Positions 7,280-16,319 of a DNA stretch of 64,000 bases are shown in pieces. Numbering within the stretch: position 1 is the stretch's first letter; each line of letters opens with the position of its first letter. The stretch spans positions 5,230-69,229 of the forward strand of contig CABSYW010000006.1 of the NCBI GenBank assembly GCA_902482035.1, written 5' to 3'. The DNA comes from an uncultured Collinsella sp. (GTDB taxonomy: Bacteria; Actinomycetota; Coriobacteriia; Coriobacteriales; Coriobacteriaceae). The notes beneath the pieces are model-generated. The model made no database searches and was not told where the DNA came from. It saw only the letters and a list, made by a program, of their open reading frames with translations. The translations under genes were made by a program, and so were the position numbers.

Positions 7280-10200
7280 ATGTCCAACGCACCCACGCAC
7301 TCTGTCCACAGCGCAATCGCAACAGGTCCGCTGCTCCTGCTCCTCTTCCTGCTTTTCGGCTGCCTGGCACCGGGAGCCGCATTTGCCGTCGATGGCTACG
7401 ACCAGCTCGGCTTCCGCACTATTAGCGATGATTGTGGACCCTTCTTCATCGGCAAGTATGAAGCTCAAGACGCCTCAATTGCCTACTGCATGAACCAGGA
7501 GCGCCCCGGCCCCACCAAACCGGGCGGCCCATGGCTCAACTTTGATCAAGGCTGGGTGTGGCTCGACGACGGGTTCGCGGCAATCGTTTGTCACGGATAT
7601 CCAACCACCACGTCGTTTGGCGGTTACCATCTTTCACCCGATCGCGCCCGCGCCGCCACCCAGCTTGCCGTATGGATGTTCAACGGCACTACCCATGTCG
7701 ACGGCACCTACTCCTACACGACCGCTCAGGGTAAAACCAAGAGTGGGCACTTTACCGCCGACAATGAAGTCGTGGCGGCTGCGCGGTGGCTCCACGACAG
7801 CGCAAAATCAGGAAGCATCAAAGCCGCTCCGCACCGCGCGCGACGCTATCTAGGGGCCGTATCGGGCGGCAGCAAACGTCAAGACATGCTCTATGTGCTG
7901 CCGGCGGTCTCTGTTTCCTTCCAAAAGCAGTCTGCTAACACCGTTATTACCAGCGGAAACAATACCTATCAGTTTACCGGGGCAACATTCGATATTTTTG
8001 AGAGCGCCAGCGGCGCGCGTGTCGGCACCATCAAGATGGACAGCAACGGTCGAGCGCAAGCAACACTCCTACCCAACACGGCGTACTACCTGATTGAAAC
8101 GAAGGCGCCGGCCGGCTATGTCCCCCGCCACGATCGTATTGCCTTTACCACGGGGAATGACGGCGGGCGGGTCGCCATTGATGAACAGCCCGGCACCATC
8201 AACCTGCGTATCGTAAAACTCGATGCCGCGACGAATGCCGGCCCCCAGGTGGGATCTTCACTCGCAGGAGCAGAGTTCACGTGTGTGTCGCAATCAACCC
8301 CTGGATGGGCACAAATCCTCACGACCGACGAAAGCGGTCGGGCCACCCTCGCCGATGTCCCCTTAGGAGCCTTTACCATCTACGAATCAAAAGCCCCCGA
8401 GGGCTACCTGCCATCCAACGACAGCTGGACCTATACCGTTGGAGCCGACCAGCTCGGCGATTCAGGCGTGGTCGAGATCGAATCTCGCGTTTCCGATATC
8501 CCCATTGCGTTTAACCTTGAGATTTCCAAATTCAAGGATTACGGCAATAGCGACCAATCCGGCCTGGAGCAGCCGGCGGAAGGTGTTGTCTTTGAGGTTG
8601 TCAGCAACAGCTCTCAGCAGGTTGTTGGCACACTGACCACAAACGTCTATGGCTTTGCCTCCACCAAAGATCAGCCCGAAGCATGGTTCGGCGCAGGCAA
8701 GCGACCCGCCGGTGTCCACGGAGCCGTCCCATACGACCGTGCCGGCTACACGGTTCGCGAGGTTCCGGAAACCGTCCCCGAGGGTTTTAAACGTACAGGG
8801 GAATGGACCGTCGGGGCCAATCAGATTTCCAACGGCGCCGAGCTTCAATATATCGTGGACAACCACGCTCTGTCGACGCATCTCCAGATTGTAAAACGCG
8901 ATGCCCAAACAGGCGCTTCTGTTCCACTAGCCGGATTCACCTTCCAACTACTCGACAGCAATCACGAATCTGTCTCACAAACTTGCTGGTATCCAACACA
9001 TAACGTAATGGACACCTTTACGACTGACGCGACCGGGACCGTCACACTGCCCGAATCGCTCGTGCCGGGCACCTATTATGTACGCGAAACCTCGGCCAAA
9101 GAGCCCTATCTTGTCGGCGAGGAGATCGAGGTAAACATACCCGCCGACATGAACCTAACGCCCGTTGCAATCGCCTCGTATTATGACCACGCCGCGACCG
9201 GAAACATCAGGATCGTTAAAACCGATGCCATAGACGGCAGCAGCCTCGCGGGCGCCGTCTTTGAGATCCGTGCCTCGAGTGATATCGTGCGCCCCGACGG
9301 TAGCATTGCCGCGCTCGACGGTGAGACTGTCGCTACCATCACGACGGATGAAACTGGAGAAGCACGCGCGGACAACCTCCCGCTGGGACTTGGCACCGCA
9401 CGCTACGAGGTTGTCGAGACTCAAGCGCCGGCAGGCTTCTTGCTCGATCGGACAACCCATATTGTCGACCTTACTTATGCCGACCAGAAAACACCCGTTG
9501 TAGAAGCACGGCTTAACGTATCCGACGATTACACCAAGGTTGATATCTCCAAGGTCGATGCAAGCGGTGAGCAGGAAGTGGAAGGCGCACAACTCACCTT
9601 ATATGGTCCCGATAAAACCGAAATAGACTCCTGGACCTCATCCGACAAGCCACACCGCGTCGAACATCTTGCACCCGGCACCTACTCGTTGCGCGAAATG
9701 ATGTCTCCGCGGACCTATGACCTTGCCGAGGAAATAACGTTTGAAATAAAGGATACGGGAGAAGTCCAATCCGTCGCGATGAAGGATGCGCTCATCGAGA
9801 TAAAGGGACAGGTCGACAAGCGTCAGGAACTTGTCCAACCTATCGAAAAGGGCCTGTTGGCTAACGGCGATGGTAAAAATCGCGCCGCGACGCAAACTAA
9901 TACGGATGGACTTTTCTCCTATACCATCGACGCTCGAAACGATTCCGCTACTTGGGTTGATGAGTTTACGATTACCGATGATCTTGAGTGCGCCAAAGAC
10001 GGCACGGCGAGATTCATCTCAATCGAAACCCCCGTCGCCATCGGCGACCTCAACGGTCTGTGCAACGTGTGGTATCGCACGACGCCGTTGGACTCGACAG
10101 ACGTCGATGAGCCGGCGAACGCGACACTTGACGATGGACACGAAAATCCTTGGCTTGAGTCCGACGAAGTAAAAGAGAGCCTTGGTGAGGACTGCCGCCT

Positions 10201-10711
10201 CGTCGATTACGACGGCTGGCGCCTCTGGAAGGCGGATGTCTCGACCACGGAATCCACCACACTCGAGGCGGAAGAGCTCGACCTTGCATCCAATACCGTC
10301 GTAACAGGCATTCGAATTGAATACGGTGCGGTAGCCGCCGACTTTACGACTCGAAGCGATGCGGATTCTTGGACCCGCGATGATCTCAAAGATGAGCACG
10401 ACGACCTTGACGATGCCAAAGCAATCCTTGGCACAGACGCTCGGGGCGCAGTCGTACACATGCAGGCAACGTCGGCTTATACGCCCCAAACCGCACTCAC
10501 CAACAGCGCGCGCGTCGATCTTTGCCGCAACGGTGGCGGCGATAAACTTGAGTCACATGACGAGGACAGCGTCATTCAACGCTGTACCCTACCGCAGGAC
10601 CTACCGGCAACAGGATCAGTTCCCATCGCCGCTTGCATCACCGCGCTCCTGACCTCGGGTGCCGCAGCCCTATGGTTCGCTCGCCTTAGGTCGATCCCAA
10701 AGAAGCGCTAG
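7280..10711 (+). CDS. LPXTG-anchored thioester/SpaA-domain surface adhesin
   Basis: A 1143-residue secreted protein. Residues 1-36 are a signal peptide ending AFA. Residues 37 to about 200 resemble the thioester (TQXA/TIE) adhesin domain: Cys70 in AYCMNQ and Gln128 in ATQLAVWMF are placed like the pair that forms the internal thioester used for covalent attachment to host surfaces. Six SpaA/Cna-B-type domains follow, each with a K-D start (VKLDA, ISKFK, VKRDA, VKTDA, SKVDA) and a GxY..ExxAPxGY end with the Glu expected for an isopeptide bond. A larger distinct pilin-like domain (about 830-1090) precedes the sorting signal LPATG, a hydrophobic segment and a basic tail. ATG at 7280 with AAGGAG five bases upstream. 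It stands alone with its own terminator; no sortase gene is in the window. Confidence 0.92.
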   Translation: MSNAPTHSVHSAIATGPLLLLLFLLFGCLAPGAAFAVDGYDQLGFRTISDDCGPFFIGKYEAQDASIAYCMNQERPGPTKPGGPWLNFDQGWVWLDDGFAAIVCHGYPTTTSFGGYHLSPDRARAATQLAVWMFNGTTHVDGTYSYTTAQGKTKSGHFTADNEVVAAARWLHDSAKSGSIKAAPHRARRYLGAVSGGSKRQDMLYVLPAVSVSFQKQSANTVITSGNNTYQFTGATFDIFESASGARVGTIKMDSNGRAQATLLPNTAYYLIETKAPAGYVPRHDRIAFTTGNDGGRVAIDEQPGTINLRIVKLDAATNAGPQVGSSLAGAEFTCVSQSTPGWAQILTTDESGRATLADVPLGAFTIYESKAPEGYLPSNDSWTYTVGADQLGDSGVVEIESRVSDIPIAFNLEISKFKDYGNSDQSGLEQPAEGVVFEVVSNSSQQVVGTLTTNVYGFASTKDQPEAWFGAGKRPAGVHGAVPYDRAGYTVREVPETVPEGFKRTGEWTVGANQISNGAELQYIVDNHALSTHLQIVKRDAQTGASVPLAGFTFQLLDSNHESVSQTCWYPTHNVMDTFTTDATGTVTLPESLVPGTYYVRETSAKEPYLVGEEIEVNIPADMNLTPVAIASYYDHAATGNIRIVKTDAIDGSSLAGAVFEIRASSDIVRPDGSIAALDGETVATITTDETGEARADNLPLGLGTARYEVVETQAPAGFLLDRTTHIVDLTYADQKTPVVEARLNVSDDYTKVDISKVDASGEQEVEGAQLTLYGPDKTEIDSWTSSDKPHRVEHLAPGTYSLREMMSPRTYDLAEEITFEIKDTGEVQSVAMKDALIEIKGQVDKRQELVQPIEKGLLANGDGKNRAATQTNTDGLFSYTIDARNDSATWVDEFTITDDLECAKDGTARFISIETPVAIGDLNGLCNVWYRTTPLDSTDVDEPANATLDDGHENPWLESDEVKESLGEDCRLVDYDGWRLWKADVSTTESTTLEAEELDLASNTVVTGIRIEYGAVAADFTTRSDADSWTRDDLKDEHDDLDDAKAILGTDARGAVVHMQATSAYTPQTALTNSARVDLCRNGGGDKLESHDEDSVIQRCTLPQDLPATGSVPIAACITALLTSGAAALWFARLRSIPKKR

Positions 10712-10720
10712 CGCGATGAA

Positions 10721-10756
10721 AAAGCGGGCGAGCCAGTCCCCTGGCTCGCCCGCTTT
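10721..10756. terminator. Strong bidirectional terminator between the adhesin and the convergent small gene
   Basis: A perfect 16-bp stem (AAAGCGGGCGAGCCAG) with a four-base loop lies between two convergent genes and has A-rich and T-rich flanks for both directions. Confidence 0.8.
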
Positions 10757-10777
10757 CAATCATGTAAATCGCCGTAT

Positions 10778-10996
10778 CTACTCTGCAGACGAAGATCCAC
10801 CATCAACGATTGCCTGCTCGGACTCAGGAATCCCATCGGCACCCGTACTCTGTTCTTGCTCCACCTCTTCGCTGATTGCGGAGGCGGGGGTCGAGCCCTT
10901 TGCACCCACGATGTAGGCAGCCCCAAATCCTAACGCAATGGCAATCAAGGTCAAAATCACGTAGACAGGCCAATGGCGCTTAATATACGAAAACAC
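10778..10996 (-). CDS. Small single-span membrane protein, unknown
   Basis: Seventy-two residues: a short basic N-terminus (MFSYIKRHW), one hydrophobic segment at about 10-31 (VYVILTLIAIALGFGAAYIV) and an acidic Glu/Ser-rich tail likely to be outside the cell. It follows the M28-like gene by 21 bases on the same strand, so both are probably co-transcribed; a role as membrane partner is only a guess. No family is recognised. Confidence 0.65.
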   Translation of the reverse strand: MFSYIKRHWPVYVILTLIAIALGFGAAYIVGAKGSTPASAISEEVEQEQSTGADGIPESEQAIVDGGSSSAE

Positions 10997-11017
10997 GTTG
11001 ACTCCTTAGAGCTCCGT

Positions 11018-14000
11018 CTACGAACGGCGGATAACCTCGGTCACGACCTCGGATACCGTAGCAATGTTCGTCGGGTTGACATTGTGGGGCAGGTCGTCCT
11101 CGGTACGAGCGCAAGCCAGACGCGTGCCGTCCACGCCGGCGATGGTAAGGGCTCGGCGGCTCGCCTCGAGCGCAGCATAGGCATCGGTCTTGGCATAGGG
11201 CATCTCGAGCGCGCCACAATCGACATGGAACGACTTGCAGACCTTGCTGACCAGGTTCATGATGCGGCGATCGCCCTTGAGCAGCTGTTGTTCGCCCTCG
11301 ACCGTCACCACCGAAAGCCTACCGGCGCCGACGGATTCAAGATTGATAAAGAATACGCCGCGGAGCTTATCGCGATGCGAAGCCAAGAAGGCCTTCATGC
11401 CAGCGCCATCACAATCCGAGGCGCCCGTTGCCACAAACCAGATATCGTGACCGAGCAGCTCATCATCGCCCATAGAGGCGACAGCCGAGAGCATATCTTC
11501 GGAAGAAGCGCCATCGGAAGACGTAGCGCCACCCTTCCAGCCATCGTTATCGTCCTCGAAGTTATCCCACGAACCGATACCGCGACCGGACTTCTTGGCA
11601 TCGTAATCGTCTTCGACGCCCAGCCAGTCACTCATGCTGTCCTGCTCGTTTTTCTTTTTACGGCCGAACAGACCACCCAGGCCGCGCTTGCGAGACTTGG
11701 GTGCCGCCGGGGCGGGAGCCGAAATGGTCTCGATCGGCTGTGCGCCCGACGCAACGGGCATAGGAGGCGCAACGGGTGCCGATGTGGGTTCGGGGCCCTG
11801 GGCAGTAGCAAAGGGATCGTTGACCTGTGCGGAGGGGTCGGGAAGGTCGAACAGCGACGTGCGAGACGCAACGTTTGCCTGCTTCATAGACGGCAGCGAC
11901 GGATCGGGGACCGAAGCCAGCGGAGACGAGGAAGGTGCAGGCGACGGTGCCGACGCCGGATCGGGAACATTCATCTGCGGGCGCGGCGATGCCTGGGAGG
12001 AAATCTGGGCCATAAGGGAATCGACCGTTTCGTCCTGGGTGGGAGCGACATTGGCAACCGTGGCACCGGAACCACTCGGGGTCGGCATGGTGAAAATCTG
12101 CGTGGAATAAGGCCTCGACTCATCCGTCTCGGGAGTCTCGGAAACCGCAGGCACTTCCTCCTGCTCGACCTCGGTCGAATCATCTTGCTCGGCTGCCGCG
12201 TATTGCTCTTCGTCAGAGTTGGCCTCGACGGGCTCGTCCTCGGCGGCATCTTGGATTTCGGCAGCATCAATAGGCTCGTCATCGTCTGCCGCGTCGCCCT
12301 GCTCATCGGAAACAGGAAGGGGCTCGGCAATCGCGGTGCCCTGCTTTTCAAACGTTATCGTGGAATCGAACTGCGCGGCATCAAACGACATGGTGCTATC
12401 GACGTGCTGCTGAGCCTCGAAAGACGTCGTCGCCTCAACAACATCCGCGGACGCCGGTTGCTGGGACTCAAAGGACGTTGTAGCTTCGGCGGCGTCGACG
12501 GGCGCGGACTGCATAGCCTCGTTCTGCTCGAACTCTTGCGCCGCGTGCTCACGTGCCGCCTCGGCTGCCTGCTGCTGAGCGATAGCCTCCTGCTCGGCAG
12601 CCTCGCGTGCGGCAGCGCGCTTCTCCTCGAAATCGTCGACAAATTTCTTGCCCTTTGCAAGCGCACCCTTAAAGAAGTTGGAAGCGCTGGCGCCAATCGA
12701 CGAGAACGCGGATGCAATGTCGGCATGGGGCGTTGCCGCGGGAATCTCGGCCGAGAAATCAGTATCGCTCTCGTAAGACACGCGCCTCGGCTGTTCAACG
12801 TAATCGTCGTCAGACTCGTCCGCAACGTCTTGCGCCGGCGCGGCGGGAGCCAAAATGTCCAGTCCTGCCGCGAGATCGATCGCGGACACCGCCTCGGGAT
12901 CGGCAACGGCAGCGGTAACCGCGGCAGACTCATCATCCGCAGTGACAACGGGCGCAGGCTCGGGCTCAAACGTCGGCTCCTCGCCCTCCTCGTAATCGAG
13001 CGTGCAGGACTCGGGAAGCATTCCGAGCGCACGGATGGCATCCGAACCAAAGCGGATGTTGCCGGCGGCGTTGCGATAGAGCTTGGGCTCGGGCTCGACC
13101 GCGGCAGGTTCCTCCGCCGACTCGGCAGCGGGAACCTCGTCATTGAACTCTTCGGCCTGGACAGCCTGATTCTGATCCTCGGGCACGATAGCACCGATCA
13201 GCGTCTCGTCGGCAGATGCACCCTCAAAGCCCTCGATCTGCTCGTCGAAAGCCTCACCCTGTTCGGGCTCGGTCTGAGTGTCGGGAGCAATCGGCTGACC
13301 GAACTCGTCCTCGGCGTAGGTAGGCTCTTCGTACTCGATGGTGTTGCCGTAGTCGTTTTGCTGCTGGGCCGCGGCATACTCCGCCGCTGCACGCGCCATT
13401 TCCTCGGCACGACGCTTTTGCTCCCCAAAATAGGTATCGAACGGAACATCGTCGGGAAACTCGTTTTCGCCCTGGAAGGGAGCAACGTTGTCCATAACGC
13501 CGAGCATAGCGGCGACAGAAGACTTGTTGCACACCGCGCCGGACGTATAGGGAAGAATGTGGCGGTTAGAGATGATGTTTGCCGCGTTGGCAAGCGCAAC
13601 GAGGGAAGCGAGGATCGCGACAATCCACAGCAGAACCTTGAGCGCGCCGGGGAGCGGCAGGATGCGCAGGATGGCAACGGCAGCGGGGGCAACCGTGGCA
13701 ACGGGCAACAGCTTGGCGATGAGCGCACGATACGAAGCATAGGGCTCGCGGGCGAGCAGCTCAGCACGGGGAGAGTCGTAGTGTGCGACAACGACCACCG
13801 GGCGGTTGCGCGGAGACGCGAGCGGGCCCGAGGCCTTGTGGTAGGCGATGACATTTTGGCTCACGCCCGTCTTGCCCAGACGCGAAACCACGGGGTGGCC
13901 CGTGCGCTCGAGCACGTAAAGAACGGCACCGACAATGGCCAGCAAGGTGCCGACCAAGCCGATACCGCCGCCGATACCCATCAGCAGGGCGCCGGCAAAC

Positions 14001-14194
14001 GCAAGAATACCGGTAACGGCAAACGCCAATCTACTGGGCGCCGGGGCATTGAACTCCTGAACCTCGGGATCAAAGCCGTGGTTGCGGAAGATCTGAGCGA
14101 TATCCTCGGCAGCCAAGCGCTCTTCTTCGCTGCATGCCGGCGTAATGCCGGTGTTCTGCAGCAGGTGGTTAATATAGTTCTGGGTGTTCGCCAT
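11018..14194 (-). CDS. M28-peptidase-like membrane protein split by a large acidic low-complexity insert
   Basis: A 1058-residue protein. Residues 1-240 and about 915-1058 together resemble the zinc aminopeptidase M28 fold: VVVVAHYDSPR holds the first ligand His138, and the tail RTEDDLPHNVNP aligns with the usual HTxxDT region. Two hydrophobic pairs (about 57-95 and 165-205) add membrane segments. Between about 240 and 905 is a disordered, Glu/Ala/Pro/Ser-rich insert that contains repeated S/T-F-E/D motifs (TTSFE, TMSFD, TITFE) and helical Ala/Glu stretches. Several canonical ligands seem replaced: the bridging Asp by Cys/Asn in GAVCNKSS, the Glu-Glu pair by Ser-Asp in TGASDCDG, the Asp by Glu in NLESVG and the last His by Arg. 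It may therefore be inactive or use another metal. The frame opens at 14344, but the ATG at 14194 has a GTGGAG site and begins the conserved region. Confidence 0.8.
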   Translation of the reverse strand: MANTQNYINHLLQNTGITPACSEEERLAAEDIAQIFRNHGFDPEVQEFNAPAPSRLAFAVTGILAFAGALLMGIGGGIGLVGTLLAIVGAVLYVLERTGHPVVSRLGKTGVSQNVIAYHKASGPLASPRNRPVVVVAHYDSPRAELLAREPYASYRALIAKLLPVATVAPAAVAILRILPLPGALKVLLWIVAILASLVALANAANIISNRHILPYTSGAVCNKSSVAAMLGVMDNVAPFQGENEFPDDVPFDTYFGEQKRRAEEMARAAAEYAAAQQQNDYGNTIEYEEPTYAEDEFGQPIAPDTQTEPEQGEAFDEQIEGFEGASADETLIGAIVPEDQNQAVQAEEFNDEVPAAESAEEPAAVEPEPKLYRNAAGNIRFGSDAIRALGMLPESCTLDYEEGEEPTFEPEPAPVVTADDESAAVTAAVADPEAVSAIDLAAGLDILAPAAPAQDVADESDDDYVEQPRRVSYESDTDFSAEIPAATPHADIASAFSSIGASASNFFKGALAKGKKFVDDFEEKRAAAREAAEQEAIAQQQAAEAAREHAAQEFEQNEAMQSAPVDAAEATTSFESQQPASADVVEATTSFEAQQHVDSTMSFDAAQFDSTITFEKQGTAIAEPLPVSDEQGDAADDDEPIDAAEIQDAAEDEPVEANSDEEQYAAAEQDDSTEVEQEEVPAVSETPETDESRPYSTQIFTMPTPSGSGATVANVAPTQDETVDSLMAQISSQASPRPQMNVPDPASAPSPAPSSSPLASVPDPSLPSMKQANVASRTSLFDLPDPSAQVNDPFATAQGPEPTSAPVAPPMPVASGAQPIETISAPAPAAPKSRKRGLGGLFGRKKKNEQDSMSDWLGVEDDYDAKKSGRGIGSWDNFEDDNDGWKGGATSSDGASSEDMLSAVASMGDDELLGHDIWFVATGASDCDGAGMKAFLASHRDKLRGVFFINLESVGAGRLSVVTVEGEQQLLKGDRRIMNLVSKVCKSFHVDCGALEMPYAKTDAYAALEASRRALTIAGVDGTRLACARTEDDLPHNVNPTNIATVSEVVTEVIRRS

Positions 14195-14392
14195 GTGCGC
14201 TCCACATCCATAATCCGACAAATAGGCCCAATGCATGCACATTAGAACCGTATATAGTCGAAAGTATACCCCGAGCGAGCGCAAACGACCGAATTCGGGC
14301 CATCTTAACGCCCCGAGCGGACAAGGATATAGCCTAATCTCCATATCGGACTAAAATCATGGCAGCAAACCACCTTCTCATGCGAGGACTCT

Positions 14393-15415
14393 ATGACGGC
14401 AAGCGACGCGACCGCGACAATTAAAAAGGGGAATTCGGAGCCCAGTTTCGATAAAACGGCTCAGCGCATCCTCAATCTTTTCTTTGTGCTCAATAGCTCC
14501 CCCGAACCGCTGACGACCGAGCAGATCGTCTTGGATTCTGACCTGGGATATGGCTCGGGCAACATCGACTCGGATAAGCGAAAGTTTCGGCGCGATCGTG
14601 ACAAACTGCTCGAGCGTGGCATCTTAATCAAGGAGGTTCGCCCCGCCGGCGCGCAGGAGACCGAGGAAAGCTCGTGGACAATCGACCGCGAGCACACCTT
14701 TGCAGCAGGCGGCCTCATCACCGCAGACGATGCCGACATCCTGCTCAATGCCATCGACCAGACACTCGCAGCAGGCTCATCCACCTTTGCCGCGCCGCTT
14801 GCCGACATTCGCTCCAAGATTGCCTACCTCACCGGCATGTCGACGACAGGAGAGGCACCGATCCGCCGCTCTCCCGCCGTCGATGCGGTATGGAGTGCCT
14901 TTGCCGAGCGTTGCGCGCTGCGCTTTTTGTACCAAAACGGACGCGGCGAGCAACGCGAGCGGACCGTTTGCGTCTACGGCATGTTCGAGCGCGAGGGCAC
15001 GGCATACTTCTGCGGCCTCGACAATGCCACCGACGACATCAGGACATTCCGCTGCGACCGTATCGTTCGCGCCTGGAGACCTTCGAAGGCCTACGCCATT
15101 CCTGCGGATTTCAACCTCAACGATTACTTATTCTTTGAGTTTGATTTTGCCGACCGCCCACCCGTTGCGGCTACGTTCTCGTTCGCGCGTGAAGCGCAGG
15201 CTGATATGATCAGCGGTCTCACACGCGGGCGAGGCGAACTCACGCGCACCGAAGCAGAGTGGACCTGGACCGTTGACGTGCGCGACTTTGAAGCCGCAGC
15301 CTCGTTTTGCATGGCCCATGCCATGGATGGCATGAGGCCCGTCGCCCCCGATGCTCTCAAGCGGGCGTGGAATCACCTCATCGAAAGGACGGTGCACAAG
15401 CATGCCCGTGCGTAA
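14393..15415 (+). CDS. WYL-domain transcriptional regulator (first of a pair, PafB-like)
   Basis: A 340-residue protein with an N-terminal winged helix (about 20-90; RILNLFFVLNSSPEPLTTEQI, then KFRRDRDKLLERGI) and a WYL-type ligand-binding domain (about 165-250; RCALRFLYQNGRGEQRERTVCVYGMFEREGTAYFCGLD) followed by a WCX-like C-terminus. WYL pairs in actinobacteria include PafB and PafC, which activate DNA-damage genes by sensing single-stranded DNA; whether that function applies here is inference. It overlaps the second WYL gene by 14 bases, so both are translated together, probably as a heterodimer. It is divergent from the M28-like gene. Confidence 0.85.
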   Translation: MTASDATATIKKGNSEPSFDKTAQRILNLFFVLNSSPEPLTTEQIVLDSDLGYGSGNIDSDKRKFRRDRDKLLERGILIKEVRPAGAQETEESSWTIDREHTFAAGGLITADDADILLNAIDQTLAAGSSTFAAPLADIRSKIAYLTGMSTTGEAPIRRSPAVDAVWSAFAERCALRFLYQNGRGEQRERTVCVYGMFEREGTAYFCGLDNATDDIRTFRCDRIVRAWRPSKAYAIPADFNLNDYLFFEFDFADRPPVAATFSFAREAQADMISGLTRGRGELTRTEAEWTWTVDVRDFEAAASFCMAHAMDGMRPVAPDALKRAWNHLIERTVHKHARA

Positions 15416-16319
15416 ACTCACCAGCGAGCAAAGACTCTCGCGCGCCATCGACATCATGGAGGCCCTCTACGCCGCCGGCGAGAATGGCATGACACGAGAC
15501 GAGCTTTGCAGCCGCTTTGATATCACGGGGGCATCGCTCGACGAGATTCTCGAGATCGTCTCGACGCTTGCGGACCGGGAATCGGGCGCACGTATTATCT
15601 GCGAACGCCGTGGCGAGTGCGTGGTCCTCATCGGTGATGCGGGGCGCGTGCTGCCGCTGCGTCTGAGTGCCGCCGAGGGCGCTGTGCTCAATCATGAACT
15701 TGAATCGTTGGGGATCGATCCCCAGGCGGCAGCTCGGATTCGACATGCCCTTCTACCCGAAGAGCTTGGCTATAACCAGCGCGTCTTTGACACCGTCAAC
15801 CACGGGTCGCACTGGCAGCAGCTGAGCTGCGCCATTCGGGACGGCGTTCGCTGCCGCATCTCGTATCGCTCGATGGATGACGCACAAGCGCGCGAGCGTT
15901 TGGTCGACCCCTTGCGCATCACAACAAACGGCGACCAAACGTATCTGATTGCCTGGGATGTCGCGGTCGACGAACAGCGTACCTACCGCATGGATAAAAT
16001 CGAGGGCCTGGTCTTGACCGACGACTCCGTCGTGTGCCACGCACCGGAGCCCGCGACCCTCCATGACTCCCTCGCCCAGGCGGAGCGGAGCGCGAAGCTT
16101 CTCATGCCGCGCGCCTTGGCAGAGCGCCTAGACTGGCCCGGCATCATGTCGATTGAACCCAATGGGGCGGACAGCTCAACAGTGAATGTGCGCTACGGCT
16201 CCGAGCGCTGGCTGTTAAGCCAGGTAATCGCAGCGGGCGGGGCCATCCGCATCCTGGATGACCCCGCCCTGTCAGAGCGTCTGTGCGATATGGCAAAATC
16301 CCTCGTCTGTCCGCTTTAG
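15402..16319 (+). CDS. WYL-domain transcriptional regulator (second of a pair, PafC-like)
   Basis: A 305-residue protein. The N-terminal winged helix (about 5-70; RLSRAIDIMEALYAAGENGMT, RDELCSRFDI) is followed by a middle region and a WYL domain (about 145-210; GVRCRISYRSMDDAQARERLVDPLRI, then TYLIAWDVAVDEQRTYRMDKI), where the sequence reads like the W/Y/L pocket. The ATG at 15402 lies inside the end of the first WYL gene. The 3' end overlaps by four bases the stop of the convergent helicase gene, and no terminator fits between them. Ligand and targets unknown; the neighbouring helicase with an exonuclease domain would suit a DNA-damage theme but this is not proof. Confidence 0.85.
   Translation: MPVRKLTSEQRLSRAIDIMEALYAAGENGMTRDELCSRFDITGASLDEILEIVSTLADRESGARIICERRGECVVLIGDAGRVLPLRLSAAEGAVLNHELESLGIDPQAAARIRHALLPEELGYNQRVFDTVNHGSHWQQLSCAIRDGVRCRISYRSMDDAQARERLVDPLRITTNGDQTYLIAWDVAVDEQRTYRMDKIEGLVLTDDSVVCHAPEPATLHDSLAQAERSAKLLMPRALAERLDWPGIMSIEPNGADSSTVNVRYGSERWLLSQVIAAGGAIRILDDPALSERLCDMAKSLVCPL

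Noticed and set aside
10973..14245. Long plus-strand ORF of 1090 codons opposite the M28-like gene
   Set aside because: It is the antisense shadow of a high-GC gene: rich in Arg, Gly and Leu in a pattern that mirrors the real frame, no ribosome-binding site and no recognisable domain.
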